Positions 1 to 5,851 are shown, numbered from the stretch's first letter. The stretch is DNA of 6,720 nt from Chloroflexota bacterium (GCA_016215145.1 JACRLA010000082.1:1-6720), one strand, 5' to 3'. A program made the numbers and translations. Notes: a model not told the origin generated them from the sequence alone.

Positions 1-525
1 GGCTGGGACGACTCATCGCGCAACTATCTTGAAGTCGCAAAAATTTTGGAAGACAACGGTGCATCACTTATCGCCGTGCATGGGCGTACCAAAGCGCAAG
101 GCTACAAAGGTCAAGCCGATTGGGATGCGATTGGCGAAGTGAAAGCGCGCGCAAAGATTCCGGTGATCGGCAGTGGTGATGTAAAGTGTGTGGCGGATAT
201 TGATCGAATGAAGCAACACACGGGTGTGGATGCGGTGATGATCGGGCGCGCGGCGATTGGCAACCCTTGGATATTTGCCCGAAAAGATTCGCGTGATGTG
301 ACGTATGAAGATCGCGCTAACATGATCCGCAAACATCTTGTGCGCTCCTTAGAATTTTATGGCGACGAAGTGGGTTTTCAATTCTTCCGCCGCCACGCGC
401 ACAAATACATTCACGCGATTCCTAATGCAAGCGAAATGCGAAATGCGTTGGCGAATGCACGAACGAAAGAAGATGTGTTGGATACATTGGAAAGATATAA
501 TACTGCAAGCACGATGGTCATCTAA
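1..525 (+). CDS. dus: tRNA-dihydrouridine synthase, DusB/NifR3-like (5' end missing)
   Basis: Flavin enzyme that reduces specific uridines in tRNA to dihydrouridine using NADPH, in the cytoplasm. Frame 1 is open from the first base, so this is the C-terminal ~174 residues of a protein usually of about 320-350 aa. The catalytic Cys region and N-terminal FMN-binding strands lie outside the window. Visible family motifs are GWDD at the edge, AVHGRT (about 73-90), IPVIGSGDV (157-183) and VMIGRAAIGNPWIF (235-276). The last two are the FMN-phosphate-binding part of the TIM barrel. A helical C-terminal domain follows (FFRRHAHKYI, then an LERY-type tail). A TTG at 46 could be read as a start, but homology continues upstream of it, so it is internal. 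The next gene starts 9 nt after the stop, which suggests co-transcription. The exact Dus subfamily, and so the target uridine, cannot be fixed from this fragment. Confidence 0.93.
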   Translation, partial: GWDDSSRNYLEVAKILEDNGASLIAVHGRTKAQGYKGQADWDAIGEVKARAKIPVIGSGDVKCVADIDRMKQHTGVDAVMIGRAAIGNPWIFARKDSRDVTYEDRANMIRKHLVRSLEFYGDEVGFQFFRRHAHKYIHAIPNASEMRNALANARTKEDVLDTLERYNTASTMVI

Positions 526-534
526 GGAATTGTC

Positions 535-1431
535 ATGTTATTTTTTGTAGACGAGAGTGGTCAAGATCGACATGAAGCACCCTACGAAGTATTGGCAGGA
601 GTCGCCATTCGTGAACGCGATTTATGGAATTTACTGCAAGCAATACGTTCAGTCGAAACAGACGTCTTCGGAGTTCGACTGTCAGAATTTGGCGTAGAAT
701 TCAAAGGCAAAAAACTTCTCAAAAGAAAAATATTCCGACTGGCTAATCAAAAACCGCCGCTACCACCGGACAAGCGACGAGATTTATGCAGTGAATTTTT
801 GCAAAAGGGCAAAGTCGAATCGTTAAGCGGAGACAACGTCCCGCGCCGCACGGATGAATTTGCTGCATATGGACAAGCCGTATTGGAGTTTATGAGTCGT
901 GTCTTTGACTTATGCAGCATGTATCGAGTCAAAGTATTTGCATCCATAGTATCTCCAGACGCACCGCGCCCCGCAGGTGATTTTTTGCGAAAAGATTATG
1001 CGTATCTCTTCGAAAGGTTTTTCTATTATCTGGAAGATGTATCATCCGATGAAATGGGCATTGTTGTATTTGACGAATTGGAAAAAGCGCAATGCCGCAT
1101 CCTAATTGATCAGATGGAACGTTACTTCATGCAAACAGCTCATGGCAAGACGCGAAGCGCCCGCATTGTCCCCGAACCCTTCTTTGTGCATTCGGACCTG
1201 ACGACTGCGGTTCAATTGGCAGATATTGTTGCCTATAGTTTAAATTGGGGGCTTCGGCTCAATCGAATGATCAAGCCAACGCGCGATGAGATCATGCCTT
1301 TTAGCCAACGCGCTTTCGACATGCGCTATGTGGGACAGCGAGCCAACGATACTGATGGGAAAACATGGCCCATTTATGGGATTACATACCTCGATGATTT
1401 GCGTCCCAAAACTGAACGCGACAGCGATTAA
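535..1431 (+). CDS. DUF3800 domain protein (putative RNase H-fold nuclease)
   Basis: 298 aa, complete. The ATG follows AAGGA (524-528) with 6 nt spacing; this ribosome-binding site overlaps the dus stop codon. The N-terminus reads FFVDESG (Asp6, Glu7), the typical opening of DUF3800, then a strand with VLAGVAI. Further acidic positions are Asp180/Glu181 in VVFDE and Asp230 in QLADIVAY, the hallmark C-terminal motif. The family is predicted to have an RNase H-like fold in which such acidic residues would bind metal; that role is inferred, since most members are uncharacterised and some sit near phage or defence genes. No membrane segments or signal peptide are seen. Base composition is lower in GC than the flanking genes (several 60-nt lines at about 42-45% by count), suggesting acquisition into an otherwise housekeeping neighbourhood. 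No partner gene such as an antitoxin or helicase is adjacent. Confidence 0.85.
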   Translation: MLFFVDESGQDRHEAPYEVLAGVAIRERDLWNLLQAIRSVETDVFGVRLSEFGVEFKGKKLLKRKIFRLANQKPPLPPDKRRDLCSEFLQKGKVESLSGDNVPRRTDEFAAYGQAVLEFMSRVFDLCSMYRVKVFASIVSPDAPRPAGDFLRKDYAYLFERFFYYLEDVSSDEMGIVVFDELEKAQCRILIDQMERYFMQTAHGKTRSARIVPEPFFVHSDLTTAVQLADIVAYSLNWGLRLNRMIKPTRDEIMPFSQRAFDMRYVGQRANDTDGKTWPIYGITYLDDLRPKTERDSD

Positions 1432-1457
1432 AAAACAAAAGGCAGAGATGGGATCAA

Positions 1458-1488
1458 TTGCACCCATCAGAGCCTCCACTAATACAAT
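1458..1488 (+). promoter_or_regulatory. weak candidate promoter for the RNA methyltransferase gene
   Basis: TACAAT (1483-1488) matches five of six bases of a -10 box and lies about 19 nt upstream of the TTG start. The only -35-like sequence is TTGCAC (1458-1463), at a 19-bp spacing, which is poor. It may be chance. The gene could equally be read through from dus and the DUF3800 gene, since the gap is only 75 nt and has no convincing terminator. Confidence 0.25.
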
Positions 1489-1506
1489 ACAACGGAATCA
1501 ACACTT

Positions 1507-2673
1507 TTGTCAACAAAAACATCTCGCCTCCCCTTCTTCGCCGTTTCCCCTCCCGGGCTTGAATCAATCACACAGCGCGAGCTGTTCAATCTCGGCATCA
1601 ACCATCCGCGCGCGGTGAGCGGTGGCGTGGAGTTTGAGGGATTCTTAAACCATCTCTATCGAGTCAATTTGTGGTCGCGCACGGCAAGCCGCGTTTTAGT
1701 TCGCGTTGGAGAATTTGAAGCAAAGTCTTTCGCCGAGTTGGAACGCAAAGCAGAACAGATCGAATGGGGAAATTTTTTAAAGGGCGGTGTCGCCATCAAC
1801 GTCCGCGCTACCTGCCACAAAAGCAAACTGTATCACTCGGATGGAGTAGCGGAACGGGTTGCGAATGCAATAAAATCCCAAGTCGGGGAAAATAAAAAAT
1901 CAAACTCCAAACTTCAAACTTCAAATCTCCAATCTCCAATCTCTAATCTCCAATCTCAACTCGTTGTAGCTCGCCTCGATCACGATCATTGCACAATCAG
2001 TTTAGATTCATCAGGCGATCATTTACACCAACGGGGCTACCGCCTCGAAACGGCAAAAGCACCACTCAGAGAAAACATCGCCGCCGCGTTGTTGCTTCAG
2101 GCAAAATACGATCCATCGCTACCGTTGATCGATCCTTTTTGCGGATCGGGAACGTTCCCCATTGAGGCGGCGATGATGGCGCGCAAGATCGCGCCGGGGT
2201 TGAATCGCAAATTCAGTTTTACTCACTGGAAAAATTTTGACACGCAGGCTTGGGGCGATTTGCTGCGTGAGACAAAAGAAAAAGTTGACGCCAAGATCAC
2301 GCCGAAAATTTTCGCGTCGGATCGGGATGCGGGGGCAATCGAGGCGGCAACCGCCAACGCTGAACGGGCGGGAGTGGCAGAATCGATTCAATGGCGGGTG
2401 TGCGCGTTCTCATCAATTGAAGTGCCGAATAATCAGGGATTAGTAATTAGTAATTTACCTTACGGTAAACGAGTGGGTGAAGATTCAGATTTGAGGAATT
2501 TGTATGCCCAGTTGGGAAACGTGGCGCGGGAAAAATTAAAAGGCTGGCGGCTCGCGCTGTTGACGGACGATCCACAAAAAATAAAAGCCGCCGCGCTCGA
2601 TCTCAACATCACGTTGAAAACCGAGAACGGCGGCGTGAGGGTCGCGCTACTCGAAAACCTTCAAGGTGTTTAA
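1507..2673 (+). CDS. THUMP-domain class I SAM-dependent RNA methyltransferase (RlmL/YpsC-like)
   Basis: 388 aa, close to the size of YpsC-type proteins (about 380 aa), which correspond to the N-terminal enzyme half of E. coli RlmL. They are expected to make N2-methylguanosine in 23S rRNA. The N-terminus (FFAVSPPGLESITQREL) is the typical ferredoxin-like/THUMP opening. The THUMP region ends near SLDSSGDHLHQRGYR, followed by the linker APLRENIAAALL. The Rossmann part has the SAM-binding motif DPFCGSGT at residues 209-216 and the catalytic NLPYG at 316-320. The start is TTG: TAA at 1480-1482 closes the frame just upstream and no ATG fits. A weak CGGA (1493-1496) precedes it. Residues 132-152 are a repeat-encoded insert (see 1900-1962) in a variable stretch of the THUMP region. 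The gene is tail to tail with the MFS gene. The exact rRNA target is inferred. Confidence 0.9.
   Translation: MSTKTSRLPFFAVSPPGLESITQRELFNLGINHPRAVSGGVEFEGFLNHLYRVNLWSRTASRVLVRVGEFEAKSFAELERKAEQIEWGNFLKGGVAINVRATCHKSKLYHSDGVAERVANAIKSQVGENKKSNSKLQTSNLQSPISNLQSQLVVARLDHDHCTISLDSSGDHLHQRGYRLETAKAPLRENIAAALLLQAKYDPSLPLIDPFCGSGTFPIEAAMMARKIAPGLNRKFSFTHWKNFDTQAWGDLLRETKEKVDAKITPKIFASDRDAGAIEAATANAERAGVAESIQWRVCAFSSIEVPNNQGLVISNLPYGKRVGEDSDLRNLYAQLGNVAREKLKGWRLALLTDDPQKIKAAALDLNITLKTENGGVRVALLENLQGV
1900..1962 (+). repeat. in-frame heptamer tandem array inside the methyltransferase CDS
   Basis: Nine contiguous degenerate 7-nt units fill exactly 63 nt: three TCAAACT-like units, TCAAATC, two TCCAATC, TCTAATC, TCCAATC and TCAACTC. 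Because 3 x 7 = 21, the array codes for a 7-residue peptide repeat: SNLQSPI and SNLQSQL, preceded by the more diverged SNSKLQT (residues 132-152). The array begins on a codon boundary and all 21 codons are sense. The sequence on either side (KSQVGENKK before, VVARLDHDHCTISLD after) looks like ordinary family sequence. A related array lies at 4138-4222. Confidence 0.9.
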
Positions 2674-2685
2674 TATCTGTACGCC

Positions 2686-2718
2686 AGACTTCCGAAGTCT
2701 GCGAGACTTCGGAAGTCT
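2686..2718. repeat. 33-nt double palindrome (hairpin) in the convergent intergenic gap
   Basis: The left arm AGACTTCCGAAGTCT (2686-2700) and right arm AGACTTCGGAAGTCT (2704-2718) are perfect reverse complements: a 15-bp stem around a GCG loop. Each arm is also an odd-length palindrome (AGACTTC, one central base, GAAGTCT), so the DNA could form one long hairpin or two small ones. It starts 12 nt after the methyltransferase stop and ends 7 nt before the MFS stop on the other strand. It could stop transcription from both sides. However, only TTT follows it on the plus strand and there is no T tract on the minus strand, so it is not a textbook intrinsic terminator. Confidence 0.9.
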
Positions 2719-2725
2719 TTGCAAT

Positions 2726-3463
2726 TTAGTGACTCGCTGCTTGCCCCTCTTTGATAGCCTTCTCCACTTTAACTAACGGCAGCAACGCCAAGCCGCATAT
2801 AAAGAAAAAGATGATCGAGAGAATACCCAAACGCAAACTGCCAAACTGTTGATTGACCAAGCCAAAGACAAACGTGCCGAGCCACGACGTGCCGCGCTCG
2901 CTGATCTCGTAGAAGCTGTAGAACTCCGCTTCTTGATCTTTGGGGATCATCTGCGCGAACAGGCTGCGGCTGAGGGCTTGACTGCCGCCCAACACGAGCG
3001 CGATCACGAATCCAAGAATCCAAAACTCTAATTGATCTTGCGGCATACCGACTGCGGCAACGACGGCAGGATTCCTCATCCCGGCGAAGGCGTAGATCAC
3101 GCACACGCTCCAGATCACCAAGCTCACCAGCACAGCGTTGCGCGCCCCGATGCGATTCGCCATCCGACCAAAGCCATGCGCGCCAAGAAACGCCACGAAC
3201 TGGATCATCAGAATGACCAAGATAAGATTCGTGGACGACATTTTTAATTCTTGCGCGGCGAAGATGGCGGCGATGGCGATCACTGTTTGGATGCCGTCGT
3301 TGTACAGTAAATACGCGCCGAGATACTTCATGGCTTCGGGCAGCACACGCGCTTTACGCGCGATAAAAATGATCATGACGATGATCGGTCCGCCACCAGG
3401 TAATAGCGCAAGTTGGATTGGGACGCCGATCAACATTAGGATAGGAATCGCCAACGGCAGAAG
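2726..3463 (-). CDS. C-terminal half of the broken MFS transporter
   Basis: This frame is open just after a TAG at 3466-3464 and ends with TAA at 2726. A possible internal TTG start is at 3454, but nothing resembling a ribosome-binding site was recognised before it, so independent translation is doubtful. The segment contains RKARVLPEAMKYLGAYLLYNDGI, five or six hydrophobic helices, GRMANRIGARNAV (a second motif A-like loop), the family block GGSQALSRSLFAQMIPKDQE with EFYSFYEISERGTSWLG, and a Lys/Glu-rich cytoplasmic end. The stretch before RKARVLPE is unusually hydrophobic (IQLALLPGGGPIIVMIIF) where a polar central loop is expected, so this frame may only be genuine from about codon 30 on. 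Confidence 0.7.
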   Translation of the reverse strand, partial: LLPLAIPILMLIGVPIQLALLPGGGPIIVMIIFIARKARVLPEAMKYLGAYLLYNDGIQTVIAIAAIFAAQELKMSSTNLILVILMIQFVAFLGAHGFGRMANRIGARNAVLVSLVIWSVCVIYAFAGMRNPAVVAAVGMPQDQLEFWILGFVIALVLGGSQALSRSLFAQMIPKDQEAEFYSFYEISERGTSWLGTFVFGLVNQQFGSLRLGILSIIFFFICGLALLPLVKVEKAIKEGQAASH

Positions 3464-4067
3464 CTAAACTAATGCGCGCCACCAACGCGCCGTCCATACC
3501 GATCTTCTCGCGGAACATGAACAGCAATAAATTGATGAGCAACAATAATCCGCCGCCGGCATAGCCCATAGCAAAACCAGAAGATGAAACACTGTCGCGT
3601 TTGTCTTCGCTGGCGATGCTAGGTAAGTATGCGTTGTAAAACACAATACTCGCGCCGAAGGATACGTTAGCGATCAAAAATAAAAATCCAGCGATCCAAT
3701 GCCATCCTGCAGTGATGCCGAACATGGCGATAGTCGCCACCGACCCCAACACGGCGAAGAACATCAGCAACTGTTTACGCATGTGCGAGTAGTCGGCGAG
3801 CGCGCCCAAGATCGGCAGGAAGGTCACTTGAAGCAGCACCGAAGCCGAGATGCAGTAGGCGAAGTACGAATCAAACTTTACGGGCGTGCCAAGCAGATAG
3901 ACAAAGCCGTTTGCATCTGCCGCGGCTTTGGTAATCTCGGTAAGATAAGGACCGAGAAACACAGTGACAACAGTGGTGCTAAAGGCAGAGTTCGCCCAGT
4001 CGTACATTGTCCAACCCCAAATTTCGCGCTTATCATTTTGTGGAACTGCTAGTGTAGCGGCTGACAT
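3354..4067 (-). CDS. N-terminal half of the broken MFS transporter
   Basis: 237 codons in this frame, of which roughly the first 200 are genuine and the rest (from about SYPNVDRRPN) is out-of-frame tail. The ATG at 4067 is well supported by GGAGGAGA (4079-4072 on the minus strand) a few bases upstream. Visible segments: TM1 with YDWANSAFSTTV (22-33), TM2 about 65-90, MFS motif A-like GALADYSHMRKQ (88-99), TM3 in LLMFFAVLGSVATIAMFGI, TM4 in AGFLFLIANVSFGASIVFY, TM5 in GGGLLLLINLLLFMF, and the start of TM6. Alone it would give about five to six helices, which is unlikely to form a working transporter. Confidence 0.7.
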   Translation of the reverse strand: MSAATLAVPQNDKREIWGWTMYDWANSAFSTTVVTVFLGPYLTEITKAAADANGFVYLLGTPVKFDSYFAYCISASVLLQVTFLPILGALADYSHMRKQLLMFFAVLGSVATIAMFGITAGWHWIAGFLFLIANVSFGASIVFYNAYLPSIASEDKRDSVSSSGFAMGYAGGGLLLLINLLLFMFREKIGMDGALVARISLASAVGDSYPNVDRRPNPTCAITWWRTDHRHDHFYRA

Positions 4068-4097
4068 AGTCTCTCCTCCGAGCGTGGGATGCGGCTA

Positions 4098-4125
4098 ATG
4101 ATAGTTGAAAGCCTGTTAAAAACAA
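4098..4125 (-). promoter_or_regulatory. candidate promoter of the MFS gene
   Basis: On the minus strand, TATCAT (4103-4098) matches five of six -10 bases. TTGTTT (4125-4120) could be a poor -35 at 16-bp spacing. This would give a short leader of about 25 nt that contains the strong GGAGGAGA ribosome-binding site (4079-4072). The -10 is fair and the -35 is weak. Confidence 0.35.
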
Positions 4126-4137
4126 ATCCCCAAAAAA

Positions 4138-4222
4138 CAAACTTCAAACTCCAAATCTCAAACTTCAAAACTCTCATTGTTCATTGTTCATTGTCTCATT
4201 GTTCATTGTTCAGTGTTCATTG
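4138..4222. repeat. heptamer tandem array in the divergent promoter region
   Basis: Twelve degenerate 7-nt units with one extra base (85 nt). The first five are CAAACTT-like (CAAACTT, CAAACTC, CAAATCT, CAAACTT, CAAAACT). After the transition unit CTCATTG, the rest are mainly TTCATTG, including TTCAGTG and one 8-nt unit at 4194-4201. Bases 4138-4159 match 1908-1929 in the methyltransferase array at 21 of 22 positions. The array stops 3 bp before the TTGACA of the dipeptidase promoter and leaves the MFS promoter region clear. Confidence 0.85.
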
Positions 4223-4225
4223 AAC

Positions 4226-4254
4226 TTGACAATCACCCTCCCCGATACTACTAT
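4226..4254 (+). promoter_or_regulatory. promoter of the dipeptidase gene, predicted leaderless
   Basis: A perfect -35, TTGACA (4226-4231), 17 bp of spacer, and TACTAT (4249-4254, four of six) as the -10. Normal initiation about 7 nt downstream falls at 4261-4262, which is the A of the ATG at 4262. No Shine-Dalgarno sequence lies before that ATG. Promoter geometry, missing ribosome-binding site and protein homology therefore all agree on a leaderless mRNA starting at this ATG. Confidence 0.6.
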
Positions 4255-4261
4255 CCACGCC

Positions 4262-5374
4262 ATGCCCCTCATTGTTGACGCGCATCAAGACTTGGCGTGG
4301 AACGCCATCACTTTCAAGCGCGATTATTCCCAATCGGCTTTGGCAATTCGAGAATCAGAAAAAGGAACCGACGCCCCGATCAAAAACGGTTTATGCACCA
4401 TCGGCTTGCCCGAACTTTTGCAAGGGGAGGTCGCCATCGTCTTCGGCACGCTCTTCGCCTCACCCATGCGCCGCAAGATGGGCGAGTGGGATGGCATCGC
4501 CTACGCCGACTCGGATCAGGCTCACAAACTTTATTCGCAACAACTCGATTACTACAACCGCCTCACTGACGAACACCCTCAATTCGCGCTCATCCATAAC
4601 AAAAACGATCTCGAAAAAGTTCTAGCGACGTGGTCAAACCCTCCCGAAGGTTCAAAACCTTCGGGAGAGTTTAATGCAAAACGCAAAGTGGGCATCGTGC
4701 GCTTAATCGAAGGCGCGGATTGTATTCGTGAGCCGCAAGAAGCAGAATGGTGGATGGAACATGGCGTGCGGATCATCGGACTGGCGTGGACTGGCACCAA
4801 ATACTCCGGTGGCACCGGCGAGCCCGCGCCGCTGACTCCTGAGGGTCGCCGATTACTGCGCGTGATGTCTGACCTCGGCTTGATACTCGACCTCTCACAT
4901 TCCTCTGACCAATCTTTTTTTGAATCACTCGATCATTTTGAAGGCACGGTCATCACCTCGCACGCCAACCCGCGCGCCTTGTGGCTCGACGAAGTGAAAG
5001 CGCCGGAGCGCGCATTAAGCGACGACATGATTCGCCAACTCGCCGAGCGCGACGGCGTGATGGGCATCGTGCCCTACAACCGTTTCCTTAAGGCAACGTG
5101 GAAGGTGAGTGACGGCAAAACCTTGAGCGTGAATCACATCGCGGCGATGATCGATCATGTGTGTCAAATCACCGGCAGTGCCGATCACGTTGGCATGGGT
5201 TCCGATCTCGATGGCGGCTTCGGCGCGGAAAGTATTCCGGCAGAGATGGACACGGTTGCCGATTTAAAAAAAGTTGAAGAGGCGTTGAAGGCAAAAGGTT
5301 ACAACGACGGCGACACCGAGAAGATCATGAGCGGCAACTGGTTGAGGATTCTGCGAAAGGGTTTGCCGGCGTGA
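4262..5374 (+). CDS. membrane-dipeptidase-family metallopeptidase (peptidase M19)
   Basis: 370 aa zinc hydrolase of the M19 (renal dipeptidase) family, expected to cut dipeptides, possibly including D-residue peptides. The metal ligands are in order: His8 and Asp10 (DAHQD), bridging Glu150 (RLIEGAD), His213 (LDLSHSS), His234 (ITSHANPRAL), and Asp315 (GMGSDLDGGF). Length matches bacterial members (about 320-400). I chose ATG 4262 because the conserved strand LIVDAHQD begins at once. The in-frame TTG at 4184 lies inside the heptamer array and upstream of the promoter. It would add a hydrophobic leader that mimics a signal peptide but is repeat-encoded. No signal sequence is seen from 4262, so a cytoplasmic location is inferred. 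Residues 126-137 are encoded by a long hairpin (4636-4672). The gene overlaps the next one by 4 nt. Confidence 0.92.
   Translation: MPLIVDAHQDLAWNAITFKRDYSQSALAIRESEKGTDAPIKNGLCTIGLPELLQGEVAIVFGTLFASPMRRKMGEWDGIAYADSDQAHKLYSQQLDYYNRLTDEHPQFALIHNKNDLEKVLATWSNPPEGSKPSGEFNAKRKVGIVRLIEGADCIREPQEAEWWMEHGVRIIGLAWTGTKYSGGTGEPAPLTPEGRRLLRVMSDLGLILDLSHSSDQSFFESLDHFEGTVITSHANPRALWLDEVKAPERALSDDMIRQLAERDGVMGIVPYNRFLKATWKVSDGKTLSVNHIAAMIDHVCQITGSADHVGMGSDLDGGFGAESIPAEMDTVADLKKVEEALKAKGYNDGDTEKIMSGNWLRILRKGLPA
4636..4672. repeat. 37-nt palindromic element inside the dipeptidase CDS
   Basis: AAACCCTCCCGAAGGTT (4636-4652) pairs with 4656-4672 around a CAA loop: 17 positions with one C-A mismatch (4640/4668). 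It is read in frame as roughly NPPEGSKPSGEF (residues 126-137), in a polar loop between the helix ending VLATWS and the strand VGIVRLIEGAD. The arm core resembles the element at 2686-2718 (both contain CTTCGGnAG). This suggests a repeat of the same type inserted and tolerated in a surface loop. Confidence 0.88.
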
Positions 5375-5817
5375 ACGACATCCCTCCGCAACAAGAAGCA
5401 AGCCGCCTCGCCCGCGTCAGCATTTCCTTTATCGTAATTGGATTCTTCATCTTCCTCATCGGCGTCTACCCTGATCTGGTGCGGCTCAACGCCAACCCGC
5501 AAGTGTTTGGCATTTTGCAAATTCTTACTTTTCTTTTTGGAATTGGTTTGGTGACGCTGGGGAGTTATTTATTTTTATACACGACCATTCATCACGCGCG
5601 CGAACACCGTTTGCGTCACGACGTGGGGTTGCGTTTGGTAGGAACGGGTTATGTATTTTGCGCCGCCTCTGCCCTCGCCGACATTTTAGGTTTTGGCAGT
5701 CACAACATCACATCCAGTGAAACGCCTTATCTTGGACTGGTGCAAGTGACCGGCGTGCTTATAGGTGTGACGATCATTTTGGTGGGATTGTTTCTCTACA
5801 GCATGAAGGTCGAGTGA
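5371..5817 (+). CDS. hypothetical four-TM membrane protein
   Basis: 148 aa; I do not recognise a named family. The GTG start overlaps the dipeptidase TGA by 4 nt (GTGA), with a weak AAAGGG (5356-5361) upstream, so translation is probably coupled. A short polar N-terminus (MNDIPPQQEASRLAR) is followed by four hydrophobic segments at about 16-34, 46-72, 86-108 and 121-143. A positively charged, His-rich loop (HHAREHRLRHD, 74-84) lies between TM2 and TM3, and a Ser/Thr/Asn-containing loop (GSHNITSSETP) between TM3 and TM4. Arg12 and Arg15 before TM1 and the basic central loop suggest both termini face the cytoplasm. No catalytic motif is visible. Coupling to the peptidase hints at a joint role or merely shared expression; function is unknown. 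Confidence 0.8.
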   Translation: MNDIPPQQEASRLARVSISFIVIGFFIFLIGVYPDLVRLNANPQVFGILQILTFLFGIGLVTLGSYLFLYTTIHHAREHRLRHDVGLRLVGTGYVFCAASALADILGFGSHNITSSETPYLGLVQVTGVLIGVTIILVGLFLYSMKVE

Positions 5818-5851
5818 CAGATCGCCTACAAATTTTGTGCCGTCTCTCACC

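Larger units (their letters stand above)
2726..4067 (-). pseudogene. UMF1/Atg22-like MFS transporter, frameshifted in the middle
   Basis: The two halves of one major facilitator protein lie in different minus-strand frames. The N-terminal frame runs 4067 to 3354 and the C-terminal frame is open from 3463 to 2726. Both are open across 3357-3463, so the break lies near there. The N-half has YDWANSAF (22-29), a hallmark of this family, and the C-half has LYNDGIQTV and GGSQALSRSLFAQMIP, also family hallmarks. Together they make about 440 aa, close to family size (about 420-450). No homopolymer is visible near the break, which argues against a simple sequencing slip. TM6 looks incomplete (ARISLAS, then AIPILML). 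Members of this family generally have a tryptophan pair there, and none is seen in any frame. A small deletion not divisible by three is my reading. The substrate is unknown; amino-acid efflux is known only for vacuolar Atg22 relatives. Confidence 0.8.

Noticed and set aside
46..525. Complete short gene starting at TTG 46
   Set aside because: The frame is open to base 1 and the upstream residues (GWDD...NYLEVAKI) are Dus family sequence, so this is a truncated gene and not a short one.
1447..1468. GATGGG...CCCATC inverted repeat as a terminator after the DUF3800 gene
   Set aside because: Only a 6-bp stem with a 10-nt loop and no T tract; too weak to call.
1900..1962. CRISPR-like repeat array (also considered for 4138-4222)
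   Set aside because: Units are 7 nt and contiguous, with no spacers and no cas genes; these are short tandem repeats.
3699..4052. Plus-strand ORFs of 109-117 codons across 3138-4052
   Set aside because: Antisense to the MFS halves, composition-driven, with no ribosome-binding site or family motif.
4184..4261. N-terminal extension of the dipeptidase that looks like a signal peptide (from TTG 4184)
   Set aside because: It is encoded by the TTCATTG heptamers, lies upstream of the predicted promoter, has no ribosome-binding site, and the conserved M19 strand begins right at ATG 4262.
4272..4625. Plus-strand 117-codon ORF in another frame of the dipeptidase gene
   Set aside because: Overlaps the M19 frame, which has all metal ligands; the alternative protein is low-complexity and Arg/Ser/Thr-rich.
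5371..5374. Frameshift joining the dipeptidase to the membrane protein
   Set aside because: A 4-nt GTGA overlap is a normal operon junction and both proteins have sensible ends.
5814..5820. GTGACAG as an outlying half-copy of the 5892-5924 palindrome
   Set aside because: Seven bases overlapping a stop codon are within chance expectation.
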